DNA from: Myxococcales bacterium
Lineage (GTDB): Bacteria; Myxococcota_A; Polyangia; Polyangiales; Houyiibacteriaceae
Length of the DNA: 48,480 bases
Assembly (NCBI GenBank): GCA_019637115.1
Contig: JAHBWH010000049.1
Coordinates: 1-48,480 of the forward strand
Direction: 5' to 3'
In this document: positions 23,234 through 32,235 of the stretch, in pieces
How positions within the stretch are numbered: position 1 is the stretch's first letter
How the letters are laid out: each line of letters starts with the position of its first letter
Program-made: the position numbers and the translations under genes
Notes under the pieces: generated by a model
What the model was told of the DNA's origin: nothing
The model's input: only the letters and a program-made list of their open reading frames with translations
The model's database searches: none

Positions 23234-23994
23234 GGTGTCTCTCTCTCCTCTTCCGAGGTCCGAGCGGCCTCCTCGTCGGCGGCACCGAGCGCGGCGTCCA
23301 TCGCGGCCGCCGCCTCGGCGAAGGCACGCGCGGCCGCCCCCTCGGCCTCGCGTACGTCTCGTTCGCGGTCGGTGGCGGCGGCGCGTGCGGTCTCCTCGAC
23401 CGCCTCACGAGCCTCCGCCTCTCGCACAAACGCCGCGTGTCGGTACTCGTCGAGTGAGGCGTAGGTCGTCCGCTCGCCGCGGTAGCTGCGGCAATACACC
23501 GTCGAGGGCGCGCCTGGCGCGACCTGCTCCAGCGATACGCACACTCGCCGCACCCGCCGGTCCGTACGCGTGATGAACGCGAGCCGCTCGGGATGGGACT
23601 CGCGGAAGGCGTCGAGCGTGACCTCGCGCAGCTCGCCGCGCGGATCGTAGACCTCGAGGACCTCGCCCTCCTCCTCGTCGAAGACCAGGAGCTTGCGCAG
23701 GTCGAGCGCCACGATCCGACGGCAATGGTTGAGCGCGCGGATCGAATAGGCGACCGAGTGCTCCCACTCGGGGATGTAGGCGTGAACCGGTTCGAGCCCG
23801 AGCTCGAGGCACCCCGCTCGGACGTTGATGTGGTTCGGGCCCAAGGGGCGATTGGGCGCGTGCAGCCGTGCGCAACCGAGCGGAGCGACCGCCAGCAGGC
23901 CGACGAGCACCGACAAGCAGGCCACGTGGCCGCGCGCCGTCTGGCGCGTCCGAGGGCGTCGTGGTGCGCGTTCGTTGCTCCCCACGCAGCTCAT
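23230..23994 (-). CDS. Lipoprotein with C-terminal coiled coil
   Basis: From the ATG at 23994 the product is 254 residues. An Arg-rich n-region leads to the signal CLSVLVGLLAVAPLGC, with the lipid-accepting Cys at about 41. The central part (about 50-180) has an unknown fold with paired cysteines (NHCRRIV, RRVCVSLEQ, VYCRSYRGE). The C-terminus is a long Ala/Glu/Arg helix (AREAVEETARAAATDRER) likely to form a coiled coil. It is coupled to the next secreted protein through ATGA, suggesting that the two act together at the envelope. Confidence 0.7.
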   Translation of the reverse strand: MSCVGSNERAPRRPRTRQTARGHVACLSVLVGLLAVAPLGCARLHAPNRPLGPNHINVRAGCLELGLEPVHAYIPEWEHSVAYSIRALNHCRRIVALDLRKLLVFDEEEGEVLEVYDPRGELREVTLDAFRESHPERLAFITRTDRRVRRVCVSLEQVAPGAPSTVYCRSYRGERTTYASLDEYRHAAFVREAEAREAVEETARAAATDRERDVREAEGAAARAFAEAAAAMDAALGAADEEAARTSEEERETP

Positions 23995-24018
23995 CGTGCG
24001 GTCGCGCGACGCTTCGAG

Positions 24019-24038
24019 CTTCACACTTCCGTGTGAAG
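24019..24038. promoter_or_regulatory. Palindrome upstream of the lipoprotein gene
   Basis: CTTCACAC-TTCC-GTGTGAAG is a perfect 8-bp inverted repeat 25 bp upstream of the lipoprotein start at 23994. Its position suits a repressor operator or a leader hairpin. No regulator is known. Confidence 0.4.
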
Positions 24039-24275
24039 AGGCGTCAAAGAAGCGAACCAGCGACTGCACGGGAGAGGGATGGCAGGGCGGGGTGGGGGAC
24101 CGCAATCCGGCTGGGTGGGCAGAATCCGACCACCGCGCTGGCTGGTCGATGTGCTCGACGGATCTGGCGAACCGTGCGGGTGAGGATCACCGACGGTATG
24201 GCTCCTTCGCCGACGCCGGCCTGGTCGCGCGCGCCGAGCGATCCAGGGGTCTCCTCCAGCGGATCCCGCGCCAGG

Positions 24276-27038
24276 TCATGGGTGCGCGTCGAGCCAAGCC
24301 CGCATCTCGTCTGCGGACCGCGCGTAGCCCTCTTCGCGTGCGGTCCGCTCGGCGCGGGTCACCAGCGCCCGTCCGCGGGGCGGGTCCTCGCCGCTCTCGA
24401 CCAGGGCGCGCCCGTACCAATAGTCCAGATCGGCGCGCGCGGCGCGGCTTGCTGGCGATTCGTGGCGGATCTGCCAGCCACGGGCGAGGGGGGCGAGCGC
24501 CTCGCGGGCGCGCCCACGCTCCGTCTCGGCGCTGCCGATGTTTTGCAAGATGATCGCGAGGTCGGGGTGGGCATCGCCGAGGAGGCGCTCGCGCATCGCG
24601 AGCGCGTCCTTCCAAGCTGCGATCGCTTCATCGGTCCGACCGGCGCGCGCCTCGGCGCCGGCGAGGTTCAACGACACGCGCGCGACCTCGGTGTGCTCGG
24701 CGCCGTAGGCTGCAACGGTCACGTCGAGGGCGTCTCGGTAAACGGAGATCGCGTCCTCGAGGCGGCCAACGTGCGCGAGCGCATCCGCGGTCCTGAGCAA
24801 GACGAACGCGCGCACCGGGTGGGCCTCCGGCAGGTTCGCGACGGCGCGGTCCCGCGTGGCCTCCATCGACTCGACGGCCTCCTCGGCGCGCCCCAACCCG
24901 ACCAACGCTCCCGCCCGGCGCGCCTCGATCGCGAGGCGCGCGGGGTGCGTCTCCGGCAGCTCCGCGGCGAGCGTCGCCGCGCGCTCGAGGGGCTCGAGGG
25001 CGCCAGCGAAGTCCCGCAGCCGCACCCGCACGTCGCCGAGCTCACGGAGTGGCCCGAGCAGCGCGAGGTCGTCGGCACCGCGCGCGACGACCACGAGCTC
25101 GACCGCGCGCGCGGCGTGGGCGAGCGCCTCGTCCCTCCGACCTTGGACCCCGCGGAGCTGCGCGAGGGCGTTCTCGAGGCGCGCGCGCGCGATCGGTCGG
25201 TCTTCGTCGAAGCGCTCGAGGGTGCTGGTCGCGATGTCCGCCCAGACGTCGCCGACGTCGAGCCGCATCCTGCGCACCCCGTCCACGTCGACCAGCGCGG
25301 TGGTCGCCTCCAGGCGCTGCTCCAGATCACCGGTCGCCAGCGCGCCGTAGAGCACGGCGCGGAGCGCTTCGGACGCCTCGGTGAATTGCCCGATCTCTGC
25401 GAGCGCGAGCCCATAGGCGAGCTCCGCGTCGAGCTGGACCGGTCGATACGCGAGCGCTCCGGTCTCCTCCCGGACGGCGCGGCCGCGCGAGAGGGCCCCG
25501 TCGAGGTCCCCGGCCGCGATCTTGGCGCGCACGCCAGCGATCGACTCTCGCGCGGCCGTGACCGCGTCGTGCAGGCCGACGGGAGGAGGATCGACGCCCG
25601 CCAAGAGAGCGCCCGTGTCTTCGCACGCCGCGAACGTCGGGTGAAGCTGCACCGCACGGGTCGCGCGCTCCACGGCGTGGACGTCTCCGGTCGCGAGCTC
25701 CCGGGCGAACGCCCTCAGCTCGGCTCGACGACGGTCCAGGCAGGCGGTGCGGCGGTCGAGCAGCGCCCGGCTCTGCGTCTCTCGTACGAAGGTCGCTTCA
25801 CACGCGTCGCGGTAGCTCGACGTCAGCTCGGTGGCGTAGCGATCGAGCGATGCCACGGCGTCTTCGGCGAGTCGGCCGGCGAACGGCACCGGGAGCGATC
25901 GGACGTGTCGGTCGACCTCCGTCCGGGTCTGCGGGCTCCACGCTTCGGCGACCGGCCTGCTGGCGTCGAGGCAAGGCGCGCTGGGTGAGGCCGTGAAGGA
26001 AACGAGCGCGACACCTACACCGACGGCCGCTACGAGGGCCGCGCCCAGCGCGGCGCGCCGTCGCGCGCGGCGAGGCCGGGCGAGCGCAGCGCGCAGCGCG
26101 CGCGTGAGCTCGTCCATCGAGCCGAAACGCTGCGCCGGATTCACGTGCAGGCCGCGGCGCAGGATGGCGTCGATGTGTCGCGGCACCGGAGGCTTCGGCG
26201 GAGGGTCTTCGATGCGTCCCTCGATGGTCGCGAGCGCGAGCTCTGGGAACGACGCCGCGCGGATCGGTCGTCGGCCGTGCAGAGCCTCCCAGAGCGACAC
26301 ACAGAACGCCCACTGGTCGCTCCGAGCGTCGGCGCTCTGGCCGAGGAAGAGCTCGGGCGCGATGTAGCCCGGCGTCCCGAGGACGTCGCCGGTGCGTGTC
26401 ATGGTGCCGTCCGCGTCACTCGGCGTAGCGGCCACCTCGCTCCGCAACGCGGACGCGAGGTCGTGGGCGTCGTCGTCGACTTCCCCGCGCGAGAGGCCGA
26501 AGTCTCCGACGCGCACGCGGCCTCCCTCGTCGACGAGGATGTTCGCGGGCTTGAAGTCGCGGTGCACGAGGCCCACCGCGTGGGCGGCCGCGAGGCCCTC
26601 GCCAGCGTCCGCGAAGAGGCCGACGAGCTCGGCGCAGGCGGCCCCCGAGGCCCATCGTTCCGTCGTGTGGAGCGCCCGGAGCTTCGCCGCCATGTCCTCC
26701 CCGGCGACGAGCTCCATCGCGATGAACACACGTGGCGGTCCGGCGTCGTCCTCCCATGTCCCCGCGTCGTAGACCTGGACGACGTGGGGGTGAGAGAGGC
26801 GCGCCATGGCGCGCGCCTCGCGCGTGAGGCGCGCGCGCGCTTCGGTGCCGATGCCGCCTCCACCGAGGAGCTTGAGGGCGACATCGCGTCCGAGGCGGGG
26901 ATCGTGGGCCGCGTACACGACCCCCATCCCGCCCTCGCCGAGCTGTCGGAGGATTCGGTAGCGTCCCAGCGCGACCGGTCGCGCAGAGTCGGCGCGCGCG
27001 CGTTGACGCGCGGGTTTCGTCTCGGGGGTCTCGTCCAC
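24276..27038 (-). CDS. Ser/Thr protein kinase with TPR C-terminal half
   Basis: From the GTG at 27038 the product is about 920 residues. The kinase domain (about 20-300) has LGEGGMGVVYAAHDPRLGRD, the VHRDFKPANILVDEG loop and DFGLSRG. The membrane segment (ALGAALVAAVGVGVALVSFT) follows at about 322-345. The C-terminal half carries many tetratricopeptide-like repeats (EALAHAARAVELVVVARGAD, EAVESMEATRDRAVANLPEA and others). This kinase-TPR layout is common in myxobacteria. The TPR part probably scaffolds or senses protein partners outside the membrane. The frame stays open upstream, but that extension is antisense-like Arg-rich sequence, so the GTG was chosen. It lies 83 bp downstream of a second kinase on the same strand. 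Confidence 0.85.
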   Translation of the reverse strand: MDETPETKPARQRARADSARPVALGRYRILRQLGEGGMGVVYAAHDPRLGRDVALKLLGGGGIGTEARARLTREARAMARLSHPHVVQVYDAGTWEDDAGPPRVFIAMELVAGEDMAAKLRALHTTERWASGAACAELVGLFADAGEGLAAAHAVGLVHRDFKPANILVDEGGRVRVGDFGLSRGEVDDDAHDLASALRSEVAATPSDADGTMTRTGDVLGTPGYIAPELFLGQSADARSDQWAFCVSLWEALHGRRPIRAASFPELALATIEGRIEDPPPKPPVPRHIDAILRRGLHVNPAQRFGSMDELTRALRAALARPRRARRRAALGAALVAAVGVGVALVSFTASPSAPCLDASRPVAEAWSPQTRTEVDRHVRSLPVPFAGRLAEDAVASLDRYATELTSSYRDACEATFVRETQSRALLDRRTACLDRRRAELRAFARELATGDVHAVERATRAVQLHPTFAACEDTGALLAGVDPPPVGLHDAVTAARESIAGVRAKIAAGDLDGALSRGRAVREETGALAYRPVQLDAELAYGLALAEIGQFTEASEALRAVLYGALATGDLEQRLEATTALVDVDGVRRMRLDVGDVWADIATSTLERFDEDRPIARARLENALAQLRGVQGRRDEALAHAARAVELVVVARGADDLALLGPLRELGDVRVRLRDFAGALEPLERAATLAAELPETHPARLAIEARRAGALVGLGRAEEAVESMEATRDRAVANLPEAHPVRAFVLLRTADALAHVGRLEDAISVYRDALDVTVAAYGAEHTEVARVSLNLAGAEARAGRTDEAIAAWKDALAMRERLLGDAHPDLAIILQNIGSAETERGRAREALAPLARGWQIRHESPASRAARADLDYWYGRALVESGEDPPRGRALVTRAERTAREEGYARSADEMRAWLDAHP

Positions 27039-27121
27039 GAGCGCCCCAGGATGCCACGCGACGCCGGGAGATGTGCAAGTGGGCGCGCGAGGTGGCCAAG
27101 ACGGACTCTTTGGACGGACGA

Positions 27122-27979
27122 TCAGCTCGGGGAGAGGCGCTCGCGGAGCTTCGCGCCGTCGAAGCGCTCGTTGGGTGAGCGGCGGAGCAGGCCCGCGCAG
27201 ATCGCGTCGAGGTCGTCGGGGACGCCGGGGGCGACCTCGCTCGAGCGCGGCGCCTCGACGGTCTGCTTGCGCACGAGCACCTCGACGCCGCCGCCGTCGA
27301 AGGGGAGTCGACCGGTCAGGGCCTCGAAGAGCACGACGCCGAGCGCGTACCAATCGGCTGCGCGGGTCGGCGGTGCGAGCCCGAGCTCGGGCGCGATGCT
27401 CGCCGCCGTGCCAGCGACGAGGCGCTCGCCCCCCGTCGCGCGATCCCACGCGAGGCCGAGGTCGAGGAGGACGGGCTCGTCGCGATCGCCGCGCCGCACC
27501 GCGCGGACGTTCTCCGCGCTGACGTCGAGGTGTAGAACGCCCGCTCCATGGATGGCCTCGATCGCGCTGGCCAGCGCCGGCAGGCTCGCTCGGAGGCGCG
27601 CCGCACCGCGCGCCGTGATCGGCGCGTATTGGGAGTGACCCTCTTCCTGGAGCTCGTAGCCGAACGCCATCGGCAGGTTGCGGCGGGGGCCGCGTCGGGG
27701 CGCGCCGCGCGGGACGTCGGCGCGCGCCCACGCCACGAGGCTCGGCCCTTCGGCGAGCTCCATCGCGAGCGCGGGCGGAGGGCCTTCGTCGAGCGCGATC
27801 GCCCGGACGACGTTCGGGTGCTCGACGCGACGGAGGGTCGCGTGCTCCGCCCGCAGCCGCTCGAGATCGTCCGCGGTCTTCAGCGCCACCCAGCGATCGT
27901 GCGTACGGTCGTACGCCCGGTGGACGACGCCGAACCGGCCTGCGCCGATCGGGGGGCCCCAGCGGAAACGAGCGCTCAT
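27122..27979 (-). CDS. Atypical protein kinase
   Basis: From the ATG at 27979 the product is 285 residues and is a kinase domain alone. The glycine loop (IGAGRFGVVHRAYDRTHDRW) and Lys (VALK) are present. The catalytic loop reads HLDVSAEN instead of the common HRDLKPEN, and the metal-binding motif reads DLGLAW instead of DFG. The catalytic Asp and Asn are kept, so activity is possible. There is no membrane segment or sensory domain. Directly upstream of the kinase-TPR gene, it may form a pair with it. Confidence 0.8.
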   Translation of the reverse strand: MSARFRWGPPIGAGRFGVVHRAYDRTHDRWVALKTADDLERLRAEHATLRRVEHPNVVRAIALDEGPPPALAMELAEGPSLVAWARADVPRGAPRRGPRRNLPMAFGYELQEEGHSQYAPITARGAARLRASLPALASAIEAIHGAGVLHLDVSAENVRAVRRGDRDEPVLLDLGLAWDRATGGERLVAGTAASIAPELGLAPPTRAADWYALGVVLFEALTGRLPFDGGGVEVLVRKQTVEAPRSSEVAPGVPDDLDAICAGLLRRSPNERFDGAKLRERLSPS

Positions 27980-28296
27980 CGTCGCGGAGCCTGTCCCGGG
28001 ACACCTCCGCCACAAGCCGCGCGTGAGCGATCCATCACCGCTCGCCGTGCCCCCGAACACCCGAAGTCCGTTCGGGTATCCCCGGTCCTGGACGCGGAGC
28101 CGACTCCTCGAACGCACGGGCTTTGGCCCGTCCTTCGTCGCCGCGGAGCCAAGCTCGAGGCGATCCTCCACGGCGGACGGATCGAGACTCTCCCATGTGG
28201 CGAGGTACTGGTCATCGACGACCGGGATCGGTGGTCAGCCGTTCGTTGCTCGTGTAGCGTGAGGTTTCCGTGTCTGGGCGCGAACAGGGGGACGTG
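27980..28296. other. Divergent intergenic region, 317 bp
   Basis: This gap lies between the atypical kinase gene and the GAF histidine kinase gene and should carry both promoters. CCCGAA-GTCCG-TTCGGG forms a small hairpin at 28068-28084. No gene was seen. Confidence 0.4.
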
Positions 28297-29535
28297 ATGT
28301 CGCAGGCGGGGGCCATCCTCGACGCCGTCGCGCGCGCCGCTGACCGCATCCACGCGGCGTGCTCCGTGGCCGAGGCGCTCCCGGACGTGCTCGCCATCCT
28401 CGGGCCCGCGGCGGGGGTGAGCCGCGTCTACGTCTTCGAGCACGTCGCGCACGTCCGAGACGACGCGCGCATTCGTCAGCGCTTCGAGTGGTGCGCCCCC
28501 GGCGTCGAGCCGCAGATCGACAACCCCGACCTCCAGGACGCCGACCTCGTGGCCATGGGGTACGGCCGCTGGGTCAGGGAGCTCACCGCTGGCCGCGCCA
28601 TCGTCGGCGACGTCGCGGATTTTCCCGAGGAGGAGCGGCCGATCCTCGAGGCGCAGTCGATCCGCTCCGTCCTCGTGCAGCCGATCTTCGCCGGGAAGTA
28701 TTGGTGGGGCTTCATCGGTTTCGACGCCTGTGACGACGTTCGGGCCTGGCACCCGGTGGAGATCGACTCGTTGCGGGTGGCGGCGCAGGTCTGCGGGCTC
28801 GCGCTCGCGCTCGAGTCCCGCGACGCCTTCGCGCGCCACGCCTACAAGATGGAGGCCCTCGGCCGCATGGCGAGCGGCGTCGCGCACGACGTCAACAACC
28901 TGCTCGCGATCATGCAGGCGAACGTCGACCTGCTCCGGCGGGGCGAGGTCGACGTGGGCGAGCGACTCTTCGAGCTCAACCACGCCATCGACCAGGCGTC
29001 GCGCCTGAGCCGGGAGCTGCTCGCCTTCGGGCGACCTGCCGATGCCCGGGCGCCGCTCACCGAGCCGCTCGAGGCGCTGCGGAACGTCGAGGGGCTCTTG
29101 CGCCGCGTCGCGGGCCGCGCCGTCCGCCTCGAGCTCGACGCGGAGGGCGAGATCGCGCCGGTCCGGATCGCGCCCTCGCAGCTCGAACAGATCGCGCTGA
29201 ACCTCGTCACGAACGCGCGTGACGCGATGTCCGACGGTGGCGTGATCCTTCTGCTCGTGCGGACCTTGGACGCCTCTGAAGCGTCGGCGCTCGGGGACGA
29301 GCTCCCCGCGGGGCGTTACACGTTGCTCTCAGTGCGGGACTCGGGGCACGGCATCCCGGTCGAGCTGCACGATCGGGTGTTCGAGCCTTTCTTCACCACC
29401 AAGGAATCCGGGCAAGGCACGGGGCTCGGGCTCGCGACGATCTACGGTGCGGTGTCGGCCGCTGGAGGCGCCGTGCGCCTGACGAGCGCCGCGGGAGAGG
29501 GGACGGAGGTCCGCATCTACCTCCCCGTCGCGTGA
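28297..29535 (+). CDS. GAF-domain sensor histidine kinase
   Basis: The 412-residue product has an N-terminal GAF domain (about 10-175: LPDVLAILGPAAGVSRVYVF, SIRSVLVQPIFAGKYWWGFI). The H box is ALGRMASGVAHDVNNLLAIM with His near 198. The ATPase domain follows (LEQIALNLVTNARDAMSDGG, FEPFFTTKESGQGTGLGLAT). No membrane segment is present, so sensing is cytoplasmic. The start at ATG 28297, preceded by GGGGGAC, is preferred over GTG 28270. No response regulator is adjacent. Its last 19 bp overlap the convergent lnt gene. Confidence 0.9.
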   Translation: MSQAGAILDAVARAADRIHAACSVAEALPDVLAILGPAAGVSRVYVFEHVAHVRDDARIRQRFEWCAPGVEPQIDNPDLQDADLVAMGYGRWVRELTAGRAIVGDVADFPEEERPILEAQSIRSVLVQPIFAGKYWWGFIGFDACDDVRAWHPVEIDSLRVAAQVCGLALALESRDAFARHAYKMEALGRMASGVAHDVNNLLAIMQANVDLLRRGEVDVGERLFELNHAIDQASRLSRELLAFGRPADARAPLTEPLEALRNVEGLLRRVAGRAVRLELDAEGEIAPVRIAPSQLEQIALNLVTNARDAMSDGGVILLLVRTLDASEASALGDELPAGRYTLLSVRDSGHGIPVELHDRVFEPFFTTKESGQGTGLGLATIYGAVSAAGGAVRLTSAAGEGTEVRIYLPVA

Positions 29536-31229
29536 GCTCGACCCCGTCGGCGGAAGGCGAGGGCGAGGAGGAGCGCGTAGAGCCCTGGGGTGAGCCAGTC
29601 GCCGTGTCGCACCCAGAACGTCTCGACGTCGAGGCGGGCGACGTCGGCGACGAACGCGGTGCGGACGTAGGTCTCCGTCTCGTGGAGCGTGGCGCCGGTG
29701 GCGGCGATGTGGCTGCTGACGCCCGTGTTCACCGCGCGCACGAGGTCGCGTCGGGTCTCGATGGAGCGTTGGCGCGCGACGAGCTGGTGGAGGTGCGGCT
29801 CGCGGGTGTCGCCGAACCAGGCGTCGTTCGTGACGTTCACGAGGAAGTCTGGGCGTTGGTGCGCGACGGTCCGGGCGTGCGCGGCGAGCACGTCCTCGTA
29901 GCAGTTGAGCACGGCGACGCGCGCGCCCGCGATCTCGAGCGTCTCGGGCGCCAGCCCGGGGCGAATGCCGGGGCACGGGAAGCGCGACTGCAGCGGGGGG
30001 AGCCAATGCCAGAGCGGCACGGTCTCGCCGAAGGCGAGCAGCTCGACCTTGTCGCTGATGCCGGTGATGACGCCGCGTTCGTCGAGGGCGATGGCGGAGT
30101 TCCAGCGGTCGCAGCGGTCTTCGCCCGTGGTGATGGCGCCGAAGAGGATGGGGCCGCGGACGCCGTCGTAGAGGACGCCTCGCGGCCCCGCGAGGGGGGA
30201 GCGGCGACGGCGCCCGCCGGGCGTGATCGCTTGGCCGTCGTCGGCCTCGCCGAGCAAGCCGCGGTGGACGGCGAAGGGGTACGCCGACTCGGGCCAGACG
30301 ACGAGCTCGGCGCCCTCCTGCTCGAGGCCGCGCGTCATGTCACGCAGGAGGTGGAGGTGCGCGTCGTGCTGCAGGGGGTCGTGCTTGTCGAAGATGCCGA
30401 TGTTCGGTTGGACCACGCCGACCGCGAGCCGCGGCGCGGCCTCGCGCTCGGCCTCGATCTGGTGCAGGCGCGCTTGCCCGTAAAGCGCGGGGGCTCCCAG
30501 CGCGAGCGCGCCCGCGAAGAGCGGAACGAGCTGCCGCCGCGGGACCAGCCAACGCTTGCGAGGGGGCGCGTCGGGTGCGTTCCGTGCGACATCGTCGCGT
30601 GCGCCACCGTCGTGCGCGCCACCGTCGCGCGCGCCGCCGTCGCGCGCGCCATCGCCGGGACGCATGAGCTCCCAGGCCGCGCTGCCGATGAGGAGCATCG
30701 CGACGTCGAGGAGCGGCGGGCCGCCGAGATCGCCGATCTGTGCCCAGGCGAGCCAGCCGACCGCGCCGGTGCCGACGCGCCAAGGGAAGAGCGCTGGGCT
30801 GAGCGAGAAGACCAGCGTGAGCGCCGCCGGGAACGCGACCCAGCGCGGCAGGCCGCGGTGCGCGGCCACCTCGGCGAAGAGCGCGCCGAAGCCGAGCGTG
30901 AGCCCCTGCGTGGCCGCGAAGAGCAGCGCGACCGGGACGCCGGCGACGTAGGGGAAGCCCGCGAAGTCGTAGAGCAGCCCTGGGATCCAATAGAACGCCG
31001 TGGCGTTGCAGCCGAAGCCCGCGAGCCAACCCAGCACGAAGCTGCGCCGGAAGGGCCGCGCGCTCGGCTGCGAGAGCAGCGCCAGCATCGGGAGCGGGAA
31101 GGCGAACGCGAGCGCGGGGAGCGGCCGCTGTACGACCGAGCCGGCGAGGAAGGCGCCGAGCGCGACCGCGAAGAGCGCGTGTCTCGCGCGCCGCCGACGC
31201 GGGGAGGTCGGGGAGGGCGGCGTGCTCAA
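29517..31229 (-). CDS. lnt: Apolipoprotein N-acyltransferase
   Basis: From a TTG at 31229 the product is about 570 residues. The N-terminal part is a multi-pass membrane domain (ALFAVALGAFLAGSVVQRPL, SFVLGWLAGFGCNATAFYWI). A loop of four DGGA-type repeats (about 188-205) is an unusual insert. The carbon-nitrogen hydrolase domain (about 270-500) shows the Lnt catalytic triad: Glu in VVWPESAYP, Lys in KVELLAFGE, Cys in VLNCYEDV. Lnt adds the third acyl chain to lipoproteins, which fits the many lipoproteins nearby. The TTGA overlap with the stop of the lipid kinase gene supports the TTG start and translational coupling. Confidence 0.9.
   Translation of the reverse strand: MSTPPSPTSPRRRRARHALFAVALGAFLAGSVVQRPLPALAFAFPLPMLALLSQPSARPFRRSFVLGWLAGFGCNATAFYWIPGLLYDFAGFPYVAGVPVALLFAATQGLTLGFGALFAEVAAHRGLPRWVAFPAALTLVFSLSPALFPWRVGTGAVGWLAWAQIGDLGGPPLLDVAMLLIGSAAWELMRPGDGARDGGARDGGAHDGGARDDVARNAPDAPPRKRWLVPRRQLVPLFAGALALGAPALYGQARLHQIEAEREAAPRLAVGVVQPNIGIFDKHDPLQHDAHLHLLRDMTRGLEQEGAELVVWPESAYPFAVHRGLLGEADDGQAITPGGRRRRSPLAGPRGVLYDGVRGPILFGAITTGEDRCDRWNSAIALDERGVITGISDKVELLAFGETVPLWHWLPPLQSRFPCPGIRPGLAPETLEIAGARVAVLNCYEDVLAAHARTVAHQRPDFLVNVTNDAWFGDTREPHLHQLVARQRSIETRRDLVRAVNTGVSSHIAATGATLHETETYVRTAFVADVARLDVETFWVRHGDWLTPGLYALLLALAFRRRGRAHATGR
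30595..30666. repeat. 12-15-bp coding repeats in lnt
   Basis: Units of the type GCGCGCCACCGTC repeat through this stretch and encode RDGGA/HDGGA ladders in a loop between membrane segments and the hydrolase domain of Lnt. Confidence 0.75.
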
Positions 31230-32155
31230 CGCAGCGTCACCGCGTTCGCGACCAACGTGAAGCGCGCCGGAAGGCGGCCCGGGGCTTCGCCGTCCACGTC
31301 GAGGAGCACGGGCTCTTCGCAGAGCGGCGTCGCCTCGACCACGCGCCCGCGCCAGTGGCGGACCCCGGCCTGCCCGAGCAAGCTGTTGCCATAGAGGTGG
31401 CGCGTCAGGCCGAGGTTGCCGGCGACGCCTTCGCGCTCGAGCGCGACGACGTCGAAGAGGCCGTCGTCGACGGCCGCCGTCGGCGCGACGTGCATGCCGC
31501 CGCCGAAGTAGCGGCCGTTGGCCACGGCGAGGTTCAAGACGGAGAGGTCGACGGGAGGGGCGTCGTCGATCACGAGGCGGACCGCGCGGTTGTCGTAGCG
31601 GCGCATCGCGCGCAGCGTGCCGACGAAGAACGCGAGCCGCCCTCCGATCCATTTGGGCGCGTCGTTGACGAGCTGGTCGACGAGGCCGCCGAGGCCGAAG
31701 CTCGCGATGTTCACGAACGCGCGCGCCGCGGACTCGCCCTCGTGCCCGACGTACTCGAGCCAGCCGATGTCGAGCGGCCGTGGCGTCGCGGCGAGCAACC
31801 TGCGCGCAGAGGCCTCCGGCGCCTTGGGGAAGCCCAGCGTCTTGCGGAAGTCACCGCCGGTGCCGCAGGGCAGCGGGCCGATCCACGCGCCGGGGCGGAC
31901 CGGCGTTCCGTCGGCGTCCAAGAAGCCGTTCAGCGCCTCGCTGAGCGTCCCGTCGCCTCCGACGACCGCGACTCCGGGCGCGCCCTCGCGGAGCGCCTCG
32001 CGGGCGAGCACCGCGGCGTGGCCCGGCTCTTCGGTCTCGCGGAGGTCGACCTTCGCGCCTCCCGCCTCGAGGGTGCGGAGGAGCGTCGGGAGCTGCCGCG
32101 CCGCGCGCCCGGCCCCCGCCCGCGGATTCAGGATCACGACGATCGTCTCGCCCAT
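31226..32155 (-). CDS. Diacylglycerol kinase-like lipid kinase
   Basis: From the ATG at 32155 the product is about 309 residues: IVVILNPRAGAGRAARQLP at the start, the nucleotide signature VVGGDGTLSEALNGF, and the DagK-like CGTGGDFRKTLG. The C-terminal beta domain follows. These enzymes phosphorylate diacylglycerol, sphingoid bases or related lipids. A TTG at 32239 would overlap the upstream gene by TTGA and add a basic 28-residue leader; the ATG start fits the family better. It lies between an AsmA-like gene and lnt in an overlapped operon. Confidence 0.85.
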   Translation of the reverse strand: MGETIVVILNPRAGAGRAARQLPTLLRTLEAGGAKVDLRETEEPGHAAVLAREALREGAPGVAVVGGDGTLSEALNGFLDADGTPVRPGAWIGPLPCGTGGDFRKTLGFPKAPEASARRLLAATPRPLDIGWLEYVGHEGESAARAFVNIASFGLGGLVDQLVNDAPKWIGGRLAFFVGTLRAMRRYDNRAVRLVIDDAPPVDLSVLNLAVANGRYFGGGMHVAPTAAVDDGLFDVVALEREGVAGNLGLTRHLYGNSLLGQAGVRHWRGRVVEATPLCEEPVLLDVDGEAPGRLPARFTLVANAVTLR

Positions 32156-32235
32156 CGCCAGGCGACGGTAGAGCAGGCGCCGCGCCCTCGCCACGCGAAA
32201 GCGGCGGGCTCGATCACGCGCGACGCGGTGCTCGC

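Noticed and set aside
24276-28013. One 1245-residue kinase spanning two loci
   Set aside because: The first 325 codons are Arg/Ala-rich shadow of the separate kinase gene in another frame; a GTG at 27038 starts the real gene.
28068-28084. Hairpin CCCGAA-GTCCG-TTCGGG as a terminator
   Set aside because: Lies in a divergent promoter region, where no transcript is expected to end, and lacks a T run.
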